DNA of 64,000 bases from Phallus indusiatus. Its lineage: Eukaryota; Basidiomycota; Agaricomycetes; Phallales; Phallaceae. The notes beneath the pieces were generated by a model that was given only the letters and a program-made list of their open reading frames with translations, did no database searches and was not told where the DNA came from. Position numbers and translations under genes: made by a program. Location of the stretch: positions 1-64,000 of the forward strand of contig JAQFWX010000150.1 of the NCBI GenBank assembly GCA_027605045.1, given 5' to 3'. This document shows, piece after piece, positions 44,693 through 56,917 of the stretch. The number at the start of each line of letters is the position of its first letter. The stretch's first letter is position 1.

Positions 44693-47600
44693 ATGTCGAC
44701 TACTCTCTCTCTATTCTGGGATTTATCCTCGAATACGAAATCGAGTCGTATTGATGCATCTGTTAAACTAATTGGAGTTTTGGAACAGTTCCAGACTAAT
44801 TTCAAGCCATCCGACACTTCAGCTTCTGATTCAGGTGAAGACGAGGAGGAAGAAAAGAGAGGCGAGGAAACAAAAGTCGATCTTGAGAAGTTGAATGCTT
44901 CTGATGTCGCATATTCGATACGTCGCCTTATTCGAGGGTTAGCAAGTCCTAGGGAGAGCAGTCGACTTGGCTTTGCTGTTGCTCTGACCGAGGTACGTGT
45001 TCCTCGTTTGCTAGCTGTGATATTTCTTTCCTATACAACTGACTGTATGTTTAGCTTTTATCTCGGTTAAATAGTGTGACCGCATCGCAAATTCTTTCTC
45101 TAATTGTGCAGCATTCCCAAACCAATGGCTCTATGAAAGGACAAGAAGAACGAGATATGCTGTTTGCTCGATTATTCGGTGTTGCCGCTCTTGCTCAATC
45201 CCGACTCCTGTTCCGTTCTTCTCCACTCGCAAATTCTTCAATGCCGCAATGTACCGCCAAAGAATTCCAAGATGCTTTCGAGATCTTACTTGTCCTTTCA
45301 AAGAAAAAATCTTTCTTGAAAGAACCTTCGTTCTGGACTATTGTTTTATGTCTGCGGGCGTTGAATTCCTCCACTGTGGAATGGAAGAATGATATGTTCA
45401 CGCACGTTATTGAACACTTGGTTGTACAAGACAAATCGTGGCCTCCAGAAAAATTAGCTATTGTATTGGTATTGCAAGACCTTGGTGTCCACGCTGACTG
45501 GAAGACACTACTGTCCCCTACTTTCAAAAATGAAGATATACTCTCTCTGTCAAACCTTAACACAGTCGCTAAGATACTAAAGGTTATTTGTCGTCCTACC
45601 TTTGTAAAGCTTCGCTGACGCCCTTTCGTTCTACTTATCAGGAAGTAGACATAGAGGAGGGGGAGTCCGTGAAAAGCCAAGGAAATTGGAAGCCTCAATT
45701 GCATTTTGTATGGGGAATAATTCTCGACATTTACTTCCCTTTGGAAAACACTCAATCAAACATCAAACATAAAGCCTCGTTCCCTGAATTCTTTAAAGTG
45801 GTTGTCGACGGTCAGCACAGCTTCCCGGATGCTTTGGGAGATACATCACTGACTTTTGTTTCAGATTCTCTATTATCCGCAACTTCCTCAGATGGTCGCA
45901 AACTCTGGGGTTTCGAGTTGTTTCGTTTATCTTCCTCAAAGGTTTCTCCTTCTGACTTACCGCGGCTGTTCACTCCTAATTTCATGCGGTCTTGGGTTAA
46001 TCATCTGTCTAAACCAGATCGATATTTACACAAAGCAGCAAAACTCGTGGTGTGTAGCGCTGCTTACTGTTACTGCTCTAGTCACACTGACAATGCGTTA
46101 GGCATCTTCATTGCCTCCGATCATAACATCAAATCCAACAGCCGGTTTTCCTGTTCTTCTGCAGCTGCTACAGACTCATGGACAGTTTGATCGTCTAACT
46201 CGAACGAAAACTGTCGAATCTTTATTAGCTGCAATGGACTTGAGTGGTGTTGAGCGATATATTCAGCATTTGATCGAACTGGCGCAGAAACCCGACACAC
46301 AAACTGACGATGAGTAAGAAATTTTATTACTGTCTTTTATTACTGTCTTTTGTTGAATTGATGTTCATTGGTGCTGACCACAGAGATCCTACATCTATGC
46401 GAATATGGGTTTTTGATCAATTCCACATGTTGATACGGAACAACTCAATACCACAAAATGACGTGTGGGTGACTGATGTTTTAAATTTTCTTCTACTGCA
46501 CGGATCATATACCATCCGAAAAGTGGATGACAAAAGTCCTAATCGTCTGGTACGGCACCGCTCTTTCTAGTCTTGGAACTATTAATAACTGACTTTGTTT
46601 CTCCTTCTTTTAGCTACACCACGTCCCCGAACCCGAGTTCTCAGACGAAGCTCGCCGCGTGTGTCGATCGCGACTTCTAACCTGCCTCGCAGAACTCACT
46701 TCCCGACATACTGTCACACAAACTGGCATGACCTTTTCTTAGTGTCTAATGTTTTTCCAGATGACTGAATACTTTAAGTAGACGGCAAATCAACTCGTTC
46801 CGCTGGTTGTGCGTCCGATGGAGAACTATGGGTTTCCAAAGTGCTACAACAGTCTGTTTCTCTGAACAAAGACGCCAAGCATGTTACGAGGATCAAAACC
46901 TCAAAAGCAGGTTCAGATGAGAATGCGCAATTAGAAGGTCAAGTTTTGAAAGCACTCCGGTCTGTAGAAACTGTAAGTTCTGTCTTCTTTTTTGTTCTAT
47001 CATTCTGACAACAAAGCCTTTAGATACCCTCCGATAAAAAACACATCAAAGATGGATTCCAGTTTTTATTAACCGCTACTTGGCTACATCATCTCTTGGG
47101 AGAAAATGTTGATAACTCCGAGGATATTGAGGCAAGTGGAACTCGGTCACGCAATCACCTTTATTAATAAGGTTCCAGGTTTGCATTACAAACATTGAAA
47201 GGTTGTTACCCAAGAGCTCCAAGTCACCGAAAAAGAAAAAGAAGCAAACTTCAGATGAAAATGATGAACCTTCACCTATTGCGGCTCTTGTCGATACATT
47301 AATAGGCTATTTGGATAAATCCACATCATTCCTCCGAGCAGTGTCGAACCAGTCCTTCACCTTCTTAACAAGTCTAGTTGATCGGGAATCCATCGATCTA
47401 ATACTCGCTGTATGTTTCATTCAATGACCGTTCCAGTTGTCGTGTTTCATTTTGTATTAGCAATTAGAAAGACGTGATCCCAGGGAGGAGGTGGAGGAAG
47501 AGCTGATGGAAGTAGATGATGATGATGACGATGTCGTCTCAGAAAAATCAAGATCAGAGAATGAAAGTGATTCGGAGGATGAAGGTGGGGAAGATGAAGA

Positions 47601-48927
47601 TGAAGAAGATGAAGAAAACGTAGAGGATGACCCCGAGTTGAGAAAAAAAATTGAAGAGGCATTCGGTACTGTTGGACTTGGTGCGCATTCCGGTAACTCA
47701 GATAATGACTCCGCCTCGGGAAGTGATGAGGAACCAATGAATGACGAGCAGATGTTCCAGTTGGACGAGCAATTGGCCGATATATTCCGTTCTAGGTCAA
47801 AGGCTAAAGGAGGTGAGACAACCAAGCGCACTTAGGGAGTGAAATATTTAAAGTTATTTTATAGATCTCGGGGCACAAAGAGAGGCGACCCATTTCAAAA
47901 ATCGCGTTTTGGACCTCGTGGATATCTATTTGCGGAAAGAACCGACTAGCGAACATGCTCCCGTCTTTATTACACCTCTAGTTCGAGTTCTGTTGGGCGC
48001 AGGCATCGATGAAAAACACTTAACCGACAAAGTTATCTCACTGCTACGGAATCGTTATGGCAAAGCGAAAGCCGTTCCACCGTCAACCGATGTATCCGTC
48101 CTCGAAGAGACATTACAAGAATTACACGCTATCGCTAGAAAATCGCCAAATTCAAACGTAAAAGAAGTCATTCCTATCTGCAATATGTATATCGTTAGAG
48201 TCACCTTCTCTGATTCAAGTTTGGACGGGTCGTTTGTCCATAGAATCTATCTTGATTCCCTAAAAGATTTTGCGTCTCGCAAAGCATCACTTCTCCAACC
48301 CAGCTTTTTCCACGAAACGTTCCGCAGATACCCCAGTATATTATGGACATCCCGAAAAGAACTCTTAGAGCTCGCACAAAATGCCGTCAAAGGGTACCGA
48401 GAAGTTCAAATTCTCAACTTCCTACCGCCAATGTTCAATCAATTTTCTGCTTTAGTATGATCTCTCGCTTCACCTCTCATGTGTACAAGCTGACATTCCA
48501 TCATTAGAATGCTGATGGAGCAGCTTTAGTCGAGTTCATCAAAGAGCTCCAATCGGCCTTCCAGTCCATCATCTCCAAGGCTTGCGAAACTGATTTTCTG
48601 AACGTTGCTCACATGAAGGAAATGTTCAAAGCGGTCCTCAAAGTGGCGCGACAAACGGAGCGTATCATCAAGGATGAACTTCAATTTCGTAATGCCTGGG
48701 ATGCCGCTGTTTTCGATTCTCTGAACGAAAAACTTCAAAACTCAAAGTTCAAATCGAATTCATCGCTGATTAATATGTTACGTCAACTTTCTTCTCTCAC
48801 CTCTGCCCAGAAATCCGACTCAACAGGGGGAAAGAAGAAGGAACACAAAAAGCGTAAAGCTGAAGATTCAAAGACTGATCCAAGCAATGCGCACAAAAAG
48901 AAGGTGAAAAAAAACGTGGAAACATAA
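44693..48927 (+). CDS. POL5: DNA polymerase V / MYBBP1A-like ribosome biogenesis factor
   Basis: Despite its name, POL5 is a nucleolar HEAT-like protein needed for rRNA synthesis and 60S assembly. Twelve exons (44693-44992, 45055-45582, 45642-46046, 46102-46313, 46384-46549, 46614-46725, 46782-46972, 47024-47131, 47179-47409, 47461-47812, 47865-48454, 48508-48927) give 1204 aa. Family marks are VAYSIRRLIRGLASPRESSR, RLGFAVALTE, FARLFGVAALAQSRLL, FDRLTRTKTVESLLAAM and GCASDGELWVSKVL, a central acidic run with seven or more Asp/Glu in a row after ELMEVDDDD, and a basic Lys-rich C-terminus. The intron at 47132-47178 begins GCAAGT (GC-AG). The intron at 46726-46781 can only be closed with a GC start (GCATGA), which is less sure. 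Confidence 0.92.
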
Positions 48928-49024
48928 TGTTTCATTATCTATTATGTAAATATGCCTATATATATTCAAAGTTGTTTAATGGGATCCTTGTCATTATATT
49001 AAGGGGTCATAATATTTTGCATTA

Positions 49025-52000
49025 TCAAAGGTACTTCAATAGCTTCAAATTCAATTTCAACTCCTCCATACATTCTTCGGCCTGGGTGATGTGATTTGAC
49101 GTGAAGATCTTATTCAAGAGAGCGAGAGACAATTTAATTCTACAATATTCAAACGTTAATAACGGTCAGATTGTGAAAAAAAAATTAGGTCAATTACCTG
49201 GATCGTTCGGCCCGCTTGTCCATTCTTCCTTGCATACTAGATGCCATCGTCGTCGCTTTGTCTAATACGGAATCCGGTATCCCGGCTAACCGAGCACATT
49301 CAATTCCGAATGAGGTTTCGCAAATGCCATCTACGAGACGATATAATAAGCGTATTTCTCTTCTCCCATCTATACGCATATCCTCCACAAATCCCATATG
49401 CTTGTTGGTGACAAGAGTTGGATATCGAGCTTCTAACTCGAGTGCGAGCGAAGGATAGTGTGTGATAAATAAAGTTTTGCATTTTATCTTCTCGCATATA
49501 TGTTGTAAAACAGCCCCCGCAATAGCCATCTACAAACAACAACGTGATTTAGTAGGAAAACAGACAAAAGAACTTCGGGGCAACGCACGCCATCAAATGT
49601 AGATGTACCGACGCCTAGCTCATCTAGCACAACCAAAGATTTGTCGGTGGCAGAGCTGATAATTTCCTTGGTTTCTGACAGTTCAACCATAAACGTCGAG
49701 CGACCCGCGGCAATATCATCGGAAGCCTGTCATATTTTTTAAAATTGACATGCCAAAACGAAAGAGATTCCTTACCCCCATTCGAGTGAGAATGGCATCA
49801 TGGACAGATAGCTGCATGCGTTTCGCAGGTACATAAGAGCCTATTTGAGCCATCAGGACCAAAAGTGCGACCATTTTTACGATAGACGATTTCCCTCCCA
49901 TCTAATTCTGGATATTAATTTTCTTGCCGAAATAAAAGGAAATAGTTTTTACATTAGGTCCAGAGATCACAACAGTTCTCGGTACCGTCCCTCCGATATT
50001 CGCAGAATTAGGAACGACTGGTTCCGTTCGGACTTGTTCGATGATTGGGTGTCGACCTTCCTCAATCGATATTGAACTCTCCTCAACAAATTCAGGTTTA
50101 CAAAAATCACCATCCAGGCTCACGACGGCGAGACTCATGAGACAGTCAGCCATTGCCAACCTGTTGATCACATCTCGGAAAAGAGCGTAATATTTTTCTG
50201 AAATGTTATGCAGAAACGTTTTGTACGCTTTCTCAGCCTCTGCCACGCGAGTCTCCTTGTGACGCTCTCTTTCTTCCAAGAGTCGAACAATCTCTGGAGT
50301 ATGGAAACGTAAGACGGTTTTGGTGCTGGAAATTTTTATAAGTAAATAAAACGAAATGCGATGAAGTATACAACCTTCCCATTCTAATCCAACTAGCTGG
50401 AACATCTTTAGCACGGCTTTTTGGGAGTTCGATGAGAAACTAGTATAATGGCATGATAAATCCCATATTCAAAAATTTTTACAAGCTCACCTCATCATTC
50501 AAAACAGAAACATAATCCAAACTCGGTGATTTTAGCAGCTTTCGAACTTAGATATATTTTTTTAATTGAAGTAAAATACGGAAAATAAACAGACTTACCC
50601 TTTTTTAGCTCATCGGCCAAATCACTTTCCACATGTAAGATTGCAAATCCAGCCTCTTCGATGCTAGGATATTGCTCTGGATCACTCCAAATCTCAATTT
50701 TATTGTTTTCCCTGGCTGCCTGCATCCTTATCGTGCTAAGTAAATCCTCTGCAGGTTTTTTCACTTGAGGAATGGGAAAAATAATTTCTCTCCATAGGGC
50801 GGCCTTACAGGTGACGCCATCGGAGTTGTCAAACACGGGAAATGTCAGACCGACATGTTTAAGTGCAGTAAGGCAAGAAAGTAATTCCTTCGGCATACAC
50901 TTGAAACGATTAATCAATTAGGATAATTCGGAGGCGGGAGAAACTTACTCGTCCATACTGAATATTTGCCAGGCCTTTAGCAAGGTCTGGTAAATTTTTG
51001 AGAGCGCCTCGTAGTAAAGCCAAGAAAGGTGTTTCGCCCTCCCTTAATTCCTCAACAGCATCATTGCGTTCTTGAAGAGCCCTTGCATATCATTTCAGCA
51101 GCTGATAATTGAATATACTAAAAACCTACAGGCGGTCAATAACTGGACGTCCCAGCCAAGATTTCAACAGCCTTTTTCCAAAGGGGGTTGTAGTCCGATC
51201 CAAAATAGCGAATAGAGAACCTCTTTGTGTGAAATCCGTCTGGTTTTGGAATATTTCTCTTTTACGATACGTCATTAACTAACTGCCAAACAAAGGAGAG
51301 CCACTCACAGATTTCTTATTGTGCTGGAATTCAGTAACATGTGTCTCTGAGACGTGAAGGAATGAAAAAATGCTGGTTGTAGTAATGCTTCTGTTAATCG
51401 AAAGGAAGCTAGATGTTTCAGGGCCAGGGCCAGTGCAATAATAACTAATTCGGGAAGATCGGTTATGGACGGGGGAAGTTCACCTGTTCATGAATCAGTC
51501 TACAATTATCGCCCAATATAATAGAACTAATCTCCACCCTCTTCATACTGCCCCAAAATATATTGGAAAGCCTCGGAATAACTTAAGGACCGCTTCAACT
51601 TTTCGACACGTATACGAGCCGTACGACTGTTGCCAGATTTAGTGCCTCGGTGAAAAGGTTTTTAGTGTAATTTACCCAAATTTTTCAAAATGTCGAAGAA
51701 TTTTCTCAGTAGATCGACTTAACGACGGGGGTATCAACAACTCGGATGGTCTTATATGGGCCAAACGTGTCTGAACCGCGTTTAGTTTGAAAAAAAATTC
51801 GCGTTACTTTCAGCGACGCACCTCAAGCTCTGTTCTCAGTAAATTGTCTAAAATAGTCATTCAATAATGGAGAAGAAAAAACAAACAAGGCTGATTGACC
51901 TGAGAATTGATCATACAACACGTCTCCTGTAGAAGGTATTACACTCAAAATCCCAATGTTGGTCTTTTCATTGGAGGTATCGTCCGCTCGAGAGTTTTCA

Positions 52001-53191
52001 ACTAAAATCATAAGAGCAGGAGCTTCGTGAGTGATGTCGTCGGTTACGTCGAAATCGTCAACAAAACTAATGAAGCCGTTAGATTGTTATTCATGAAGCG
52101 CGGGCAGGGGACTTACGTAGATGGTGTATATAACTGCGTCAATTGTCGGTCAAACAAAGTATTGCGATTCTCGCCGGCCTTTTTAAGAGCAGCTGTTTCG
52201 ATTTGCGTCACCACTCCAACCTTGAAAGTGAAGAGATATGAGTATATTAAACTAGCATGATAATAGGCATTTGTAACCTTGTGCCCAGCAGCAACAAGTC
52301 TATGTGATTATGTGTATTAATTCTCGGTCGAGAGTTGTGATGTATGACTTACTTTTTAACATTTGCCTTGAGGTTGTTGACGGGACAGCTTGTTCGAAGA
52401 AAATTCCGGTCCCAACCGAAGTAAAACCCTAGAACCTTTCCAGCGACCTAATGTTAACATTTAGGGAAAATGACTTCGCGCCATACGAGTTATTTTCCAC
52501 GCACTTTGGCATCTTCTCCGAAGAAGCTATAGTGAATTGAGAAGTGAAATTTGTGACACAACAGAAAGACAAACCAGAACTTATAGCCCACTTGAATTAA
52601 TAAAACAATATCGGGGTATTTTTCCTTGAATTTTATAACCTGAAGAATAGTTTAGGATTGAGTGGTTTCAAACAAGCTCTCAGTACTGACAACTTCCTCG
52701 AGAGGAGTGCAAGTAATTCCGCGAGGTCCAATACGGGCTTTGACCTTAGAACGTCCAGACCTTTTTAAGATCTCAGGCTCTGCTTCCACTTCATCCAGAT
52801 CTGCATCTTCCAAAGGAGTATCAGACTGCAAGACTTCATCTCTTCGAAGGAGCTTTTCTCTCAAAGTCGTACTAGGGGTGCCTTTAGACAGTGCAGTTTC
52901 TGGTGAAATGGCTGTGGCAGACACTGTGTTCGACAGAGAAGATCCTTCAGGTGCAAAAGCCCAGTGACTGAGAGAAGGTAACTGGGTATTCAATTCATTG
53001 TCTAAAACTGCACTTGACTGGCCCTTTTTCGCGGGACTCGAAGGAGCACCGCTGCTCTCGCCAGTTTTCAAACGCTTTGTTTGTCTTTGATCAAATTTAT
53101 CTGCATCATCCAGAATTGTCAGATCAATTGGTTCGTCTTTGCGTTTTTTAGAAGAAAAGTACGATGAGATGGTTTGTTGATTTTTAGACAT
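49025..53191 (-). CDS. MSH3: DNA mismatch repair protein MSH3
   Basis: With MSH2 this forms MutSbeta, which binds insertion/deletion loops. Twenty-one exons from 53191 to 49025 give 1041 aa. The N-terminus has a PCNA-binding box, QQTISSYF. The mismatch-binding domain follows: [57 protein letters not shown] and [18 protein letters not shown]. Later come [19 protein letters not shown] and the ATPase with GPNMGGKSS (Walker A), [16 protein letters not shown] (Walker B), [15 protein letters not shown] and [13 protein letters not shown]. The MSH3-type loop after 'GEDA' favours MSH3 over MSH6. Short exons of 22, 22 and 26 nt (52526-52505, 52299-52278, 51847-51822) keep the frame. It is convergent with POL5 (97 bp) and divergent from ATP12 (124 bp between starts). 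Confidence 0.95.
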
Positions 53192-53315
53192 AGAAATTCA
53201 AGAAGGGGGTATGGTGCAGCTGCCAAGTTCAGGCCTCAGGCCTCAGGACCCAGGACCGTGACCCATAAGCAACGCAATTACGTCATCGTGACGGGAGTGA
53301 CCAACCGCGATTCCG

Positions 53316-54508
53316 ATGCACAAAATACTTAGAGGAACGACATTAGCCTGTCCCCGATATTCACCTCGGTTTTACAAGACTCTCCACACTTCTGTGCTAT
53401 TGAGAGCCGATGTATCATTATCTCAACCTGTCACGGGCACGAACAGTTAAGCAGCACTGCTAGCTATAAGCTACACTCATACTCAAAGTTTGTCTGGTCT
53501 TTTAGGGGCAGGCACAACAGGAAAACGATTTTGGAAAACCGTTGCGACAGAGGATAAAGGAGGTATGGTACCAATCACTCTAAAGAAACTATTGACACGC
53601 TAAAATATGGAAGACTTTATCCTGGTCACCCTGGACAAACGCCCGTTAAAAACTCCAGATGGGAAAGTTCTTGCCATTCCAAAATCCAAGTCGCTGCTTG
53701 TTGCGCTAATTGCTCACGAGTGGAACAACCAAACAACAATTATTAAACCTTTTGCACTACCAATGGTCCGTAGACATTCATTTAAGGCTTCAAATATGCT
53801 CCTTTATTGGGCTGATTAGTCTAATTCACTGAAGTAGACGTCTCTTGCTGCTCGAGCAATTGATAATCTTGCAGAGGAATCTTCAAAGTCGAATGCGATT
53901 GAGGCCCTTATGAAGTTCCTTGACACGGATTCTATTTGGTGTGTACTAGGGCCTCTCATTGACAAGAAGTAAATTGACAGAATGAAGCTTCTTTACAGAC
54001 TCACCTGCCGCCCTGGTGGAACTCCAAGAGCAGTACTGGATACCTTTGTTGAATTGGGCTAGGACAGAGTTTAACGCCGACATTCGTCAATTTGACTCAT
54101 TGTTCACGTCTTCGCAACCCGAGGAGACAAAAAAGATATTCAGAGACGTACTTCTTGATATGGACCCTTGGCAACTCGCCGGTATGAGGTTGTAGTTACT
54201 CTTTGACTTCTTCAATTGAACTAGCTCTGCGTTGGATAGCAATGGAACGGGCTCTGTACGCATCGAAGTCGTTTATTATCGCACTAGCCTTAGTTCGGGG
54301 TAAAATCTCGGTTGAACAAGCAGCTCAAGCAGCTCACGTCGAGGTTCAAAGCCAGATACAAAAGTGGGGAGAAGTAGAAGATAGTGAGTTTACTGACCGC
54401 TATTGACCTTTTCTTGTTATTGATAGTCCTTTCATAGCTCACGATGTAGACTATCAGGAGATTCGGAGACAACTGAGCAGTGCTGCGTGTCTGCTATCAC
54501 ATTCTTAG
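53316..54508 (+). CDS. ATP12: ATP synthase F1 assembly chaperone ATP12
   Basis: ATP12 is a mitochondrial matrix chaperone that binds the F1 alpha subunit during assembly. Seven exons (53316-53445, 53506-53562, 53614-53765, 53838-53940, 53999-54181, 54225-54383, 54438-54508) give 284 aa. The basic, hydroxylated N-terminus (MHKILRGTTLACPRYSPRF) fits a targeting peptide. Family marks are GKRFWKTV, ILVTLDKRPLKTPDGKVLAI, PKSKSLLVALIAHEWNNQ, LAARAIDNL, YSPAALVELQEQYWIPLLNW and the C-terminal GKISVEQAAQAAHVEVQSQI with KWGEVEDTHDVDYQEIRRQL. Start 53316 is the first ATG in the shared 124-bp promoter with MSH3. Exon 4 is closed with donor GTGTAC directly after its last base (53940). Confidence 0.93.
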
Positions 54509-54687
54509 TCAAACATGGGTTAGGGTGAATGACCAAGATGTACATATCTGTTTATAGATTTAATAATTAGTTCTATCCGGAGATGCATGATGGCGTATTT
54601 AACCCGCCGGGCGCCTAGCCGACTACGGTCCATACTCCGTTGCTACTGTGTTGCGTAACGCGTGTATCGAAGGATCATCTTATCTAC

Positions 54688-56647
54688 ATGGCAGAAAACA
54701 CGCCAGTTCAAGGCCTTCACACTTTGTCTACCATTATAAGGAGGTAAAGACTTGGGCTCTCCGGTATAGCGTCAAAGAACGAGATTCTGATGAGACTTTT
54801 CCGAAAACACAGACTCGAGGCAGCGACGTCAAGGTTGGAGGATTTGGCAACGGCTTCGAGTAATGGCACTGTAACACTAGCACCAGCAGCAGGACCAGCT
54901 GTAATAACACCAGCAGCAACGGCGTCTCCCCCACCACCGCCTCCTCCACCGCCACCACCACCACCTCCTCCTCCTGCAGCTCCCGTCATTGAAACACCCG
55001 TGACGGTGGAAGCGTTTGATGATGCAGTCGTACAGACGACATTGACACCGTTTGTGGATTATACCAAATCCTTCGCTGGTCCTGTTCTCATTGAGCAAGT
55101 TCGTCTTCTCTAACGTCAATTGTTACCTTGCTTGTGGGACTAATGACCGTTGCGCTAGGTTGATATATTCCAAGCTCAATTCGCGAACATGCGTACCATC
55201 ATTCTTATGGCATCGGCGTGTAAGAAACCAGATGAGAAAATCTTCATTGACATCCTTCAGCCATTACAAACTGGCATGGAAAACATCATCCGTTTCAAGA
55301 ATAGCAGGCGTTCTGAGTGGGACAACCACATAGCCATGATTGCTGAGAGTATCCAAGCCGTTGGTTGGCTTGCAACTGTAAGATTTATTAAGTATTTGTC
55401 ACCTTTTTGCTTTAAGACCTTGTTGCTAGGTGCCCAAACCAGCTTTATTTATAAAAGAAATGATCGGTTCTGCGCAATTCTACGGGAATCGAATTTATAA
55501 GGAGTATAAAGAAAAGTATGGTTGTTTGATAATAATATTAACGATCACCTCTCATCCTTACCTTAAGAGATAACAAACACATTGAATGGGTTAAGAAATA
55601 TATCGCGGTATTAGAAGCTCTCAGGAAGTACGTTCTTGATTATCATGCGCCTGGTTTAGCATGGAACCCCAAGGTAGCTTTTCATCTTCCCATCGGTCTC
55701 ATTATATAAACGGCCGTTATTAGGGTGTTGCGGTGTCGGAATATAAGTCATCAGGGGAAAGCTCAGCATCGACGTCGCCCCCTCCAGCGCCGTCCTCGGC
55801 ACCTGCAGGGGGTGTAGCCGCAGTGTTCGCTGAAATCAATCGCGGTGAAGATGTAACAAAGGGACTCCGTAAGGTCGACAAGTCCGAAATGACACATAAA
55901 AATCCGGCACTGCGTGCCAGCAATGTTGTCCCAGCGCCTACGACGTGTAAGATTCTAATGTATTTTATAATTGCGATCACTGCTTTATACGCTTGCAGCG
56001 ACTGCCAAGAAGCCCACGAGGCCATCCAAGCCACCAGCCTTGGCTGGAAAAAAACCGTCGAAATTTGGACTTGAAGGCACTAAATGGATCGTTGTAAGCA
56101 TCCTTCCAAATTACTTCAGCAATTATTCTCTCAAAACTTAATTTTTTTATTTTTGAGGATTTTTGTGAAAACGACGACTCTATAATTGTGAAAGACACTG
56201 AACTAAGTCATACCGTTAACGTGTACGGTTGCAAGAATGTGACGATTCAAATCTCCGGAAAGGTCAATGCGGTGACGATAGGTATAGTGAATATCTTGAA
56301 AGTTGAATGTTAGATATTGACTCTCAAACCAAACAGCGAACTCTGTCAAAGTATCTATCTTGGTAGATTCAGTCGTCTCTAGCATATCTGTGACGAACTC
56401 TCCGTCGTTCGCGATACAAGTTACAGGGACAGCTTCCACCATCCAAGTTGATTCCACCGCTTCTGGACAAATCTTCCTATCGACAGCTTGTCAGAGTACT
56501 GAAATCATTACGTCACAGTCAAGCGCAATCAACGTTAGTATTCCAAATGCCGACGGCGAATTTAAGGAAGCACCGGTTCCGGAAACGCTGAAGTCAGTCA
56601 TTAAAGATGGTAAATTACACACCACCATTGTGGAACATGCTGGCTAG
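54688..56647 (+). CDS. Adenylyl cyclase-associated protein (CAP/Srv2)
   Basis: CAP recycles actin monomers with cofilin and, in yeasts, couples Ras to adenylyl cyclase. Nine exons (54688-54743, 54813-55098, 55159-55377, 55430-55515, 55568-55673, 55724-55946, 55999-56093, 56158-56281, 56337-56647) give 501 aa. The N-terminal helix reads IIRRLEAATSRLEDLATASS, the cyclase-binding part. A proline run of 16 follows PAATAS. The helical folded domain (FVDYTKSFAGPVLIEQVDIF, EWDNHIAMIAESIQAVGWL) precedes a second Pro/Ser linker with KKPTRPSKPP, and the C-terminal CARP beta-helix (DDSIIVKDTELSHTVNVYGC, ADGEFKEAPVPE). The short first exon (MAENTPVQGLHTLST) was chosen because splicing it gives the family start. 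An ATG inside the first intron is rejected. Confidence 0.94.
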
Positions 56648-56917
56648 CTATTTTATATACGCGCTATATTGTTCATGAAAAAGAACAGTATGATAATATC
56701 GAATGTCCTTCTTTATTTATTTCATCATTCTAATTTACCACACATTCATACTTATCAAAGTCGCGTGATCTACGTACGTACAACGTCAAAGACTATGCGG
56801 TGTCGAAGATTGGCGCCAAGGAAGGTATAAATCACAAGAATGAAGCTTCTCCAGAGGCAATAGCTGTGTTCTCGTTTACCCTCCTAATTGTACCTATTAT
56901 ATCTTACTCTCAAACAT

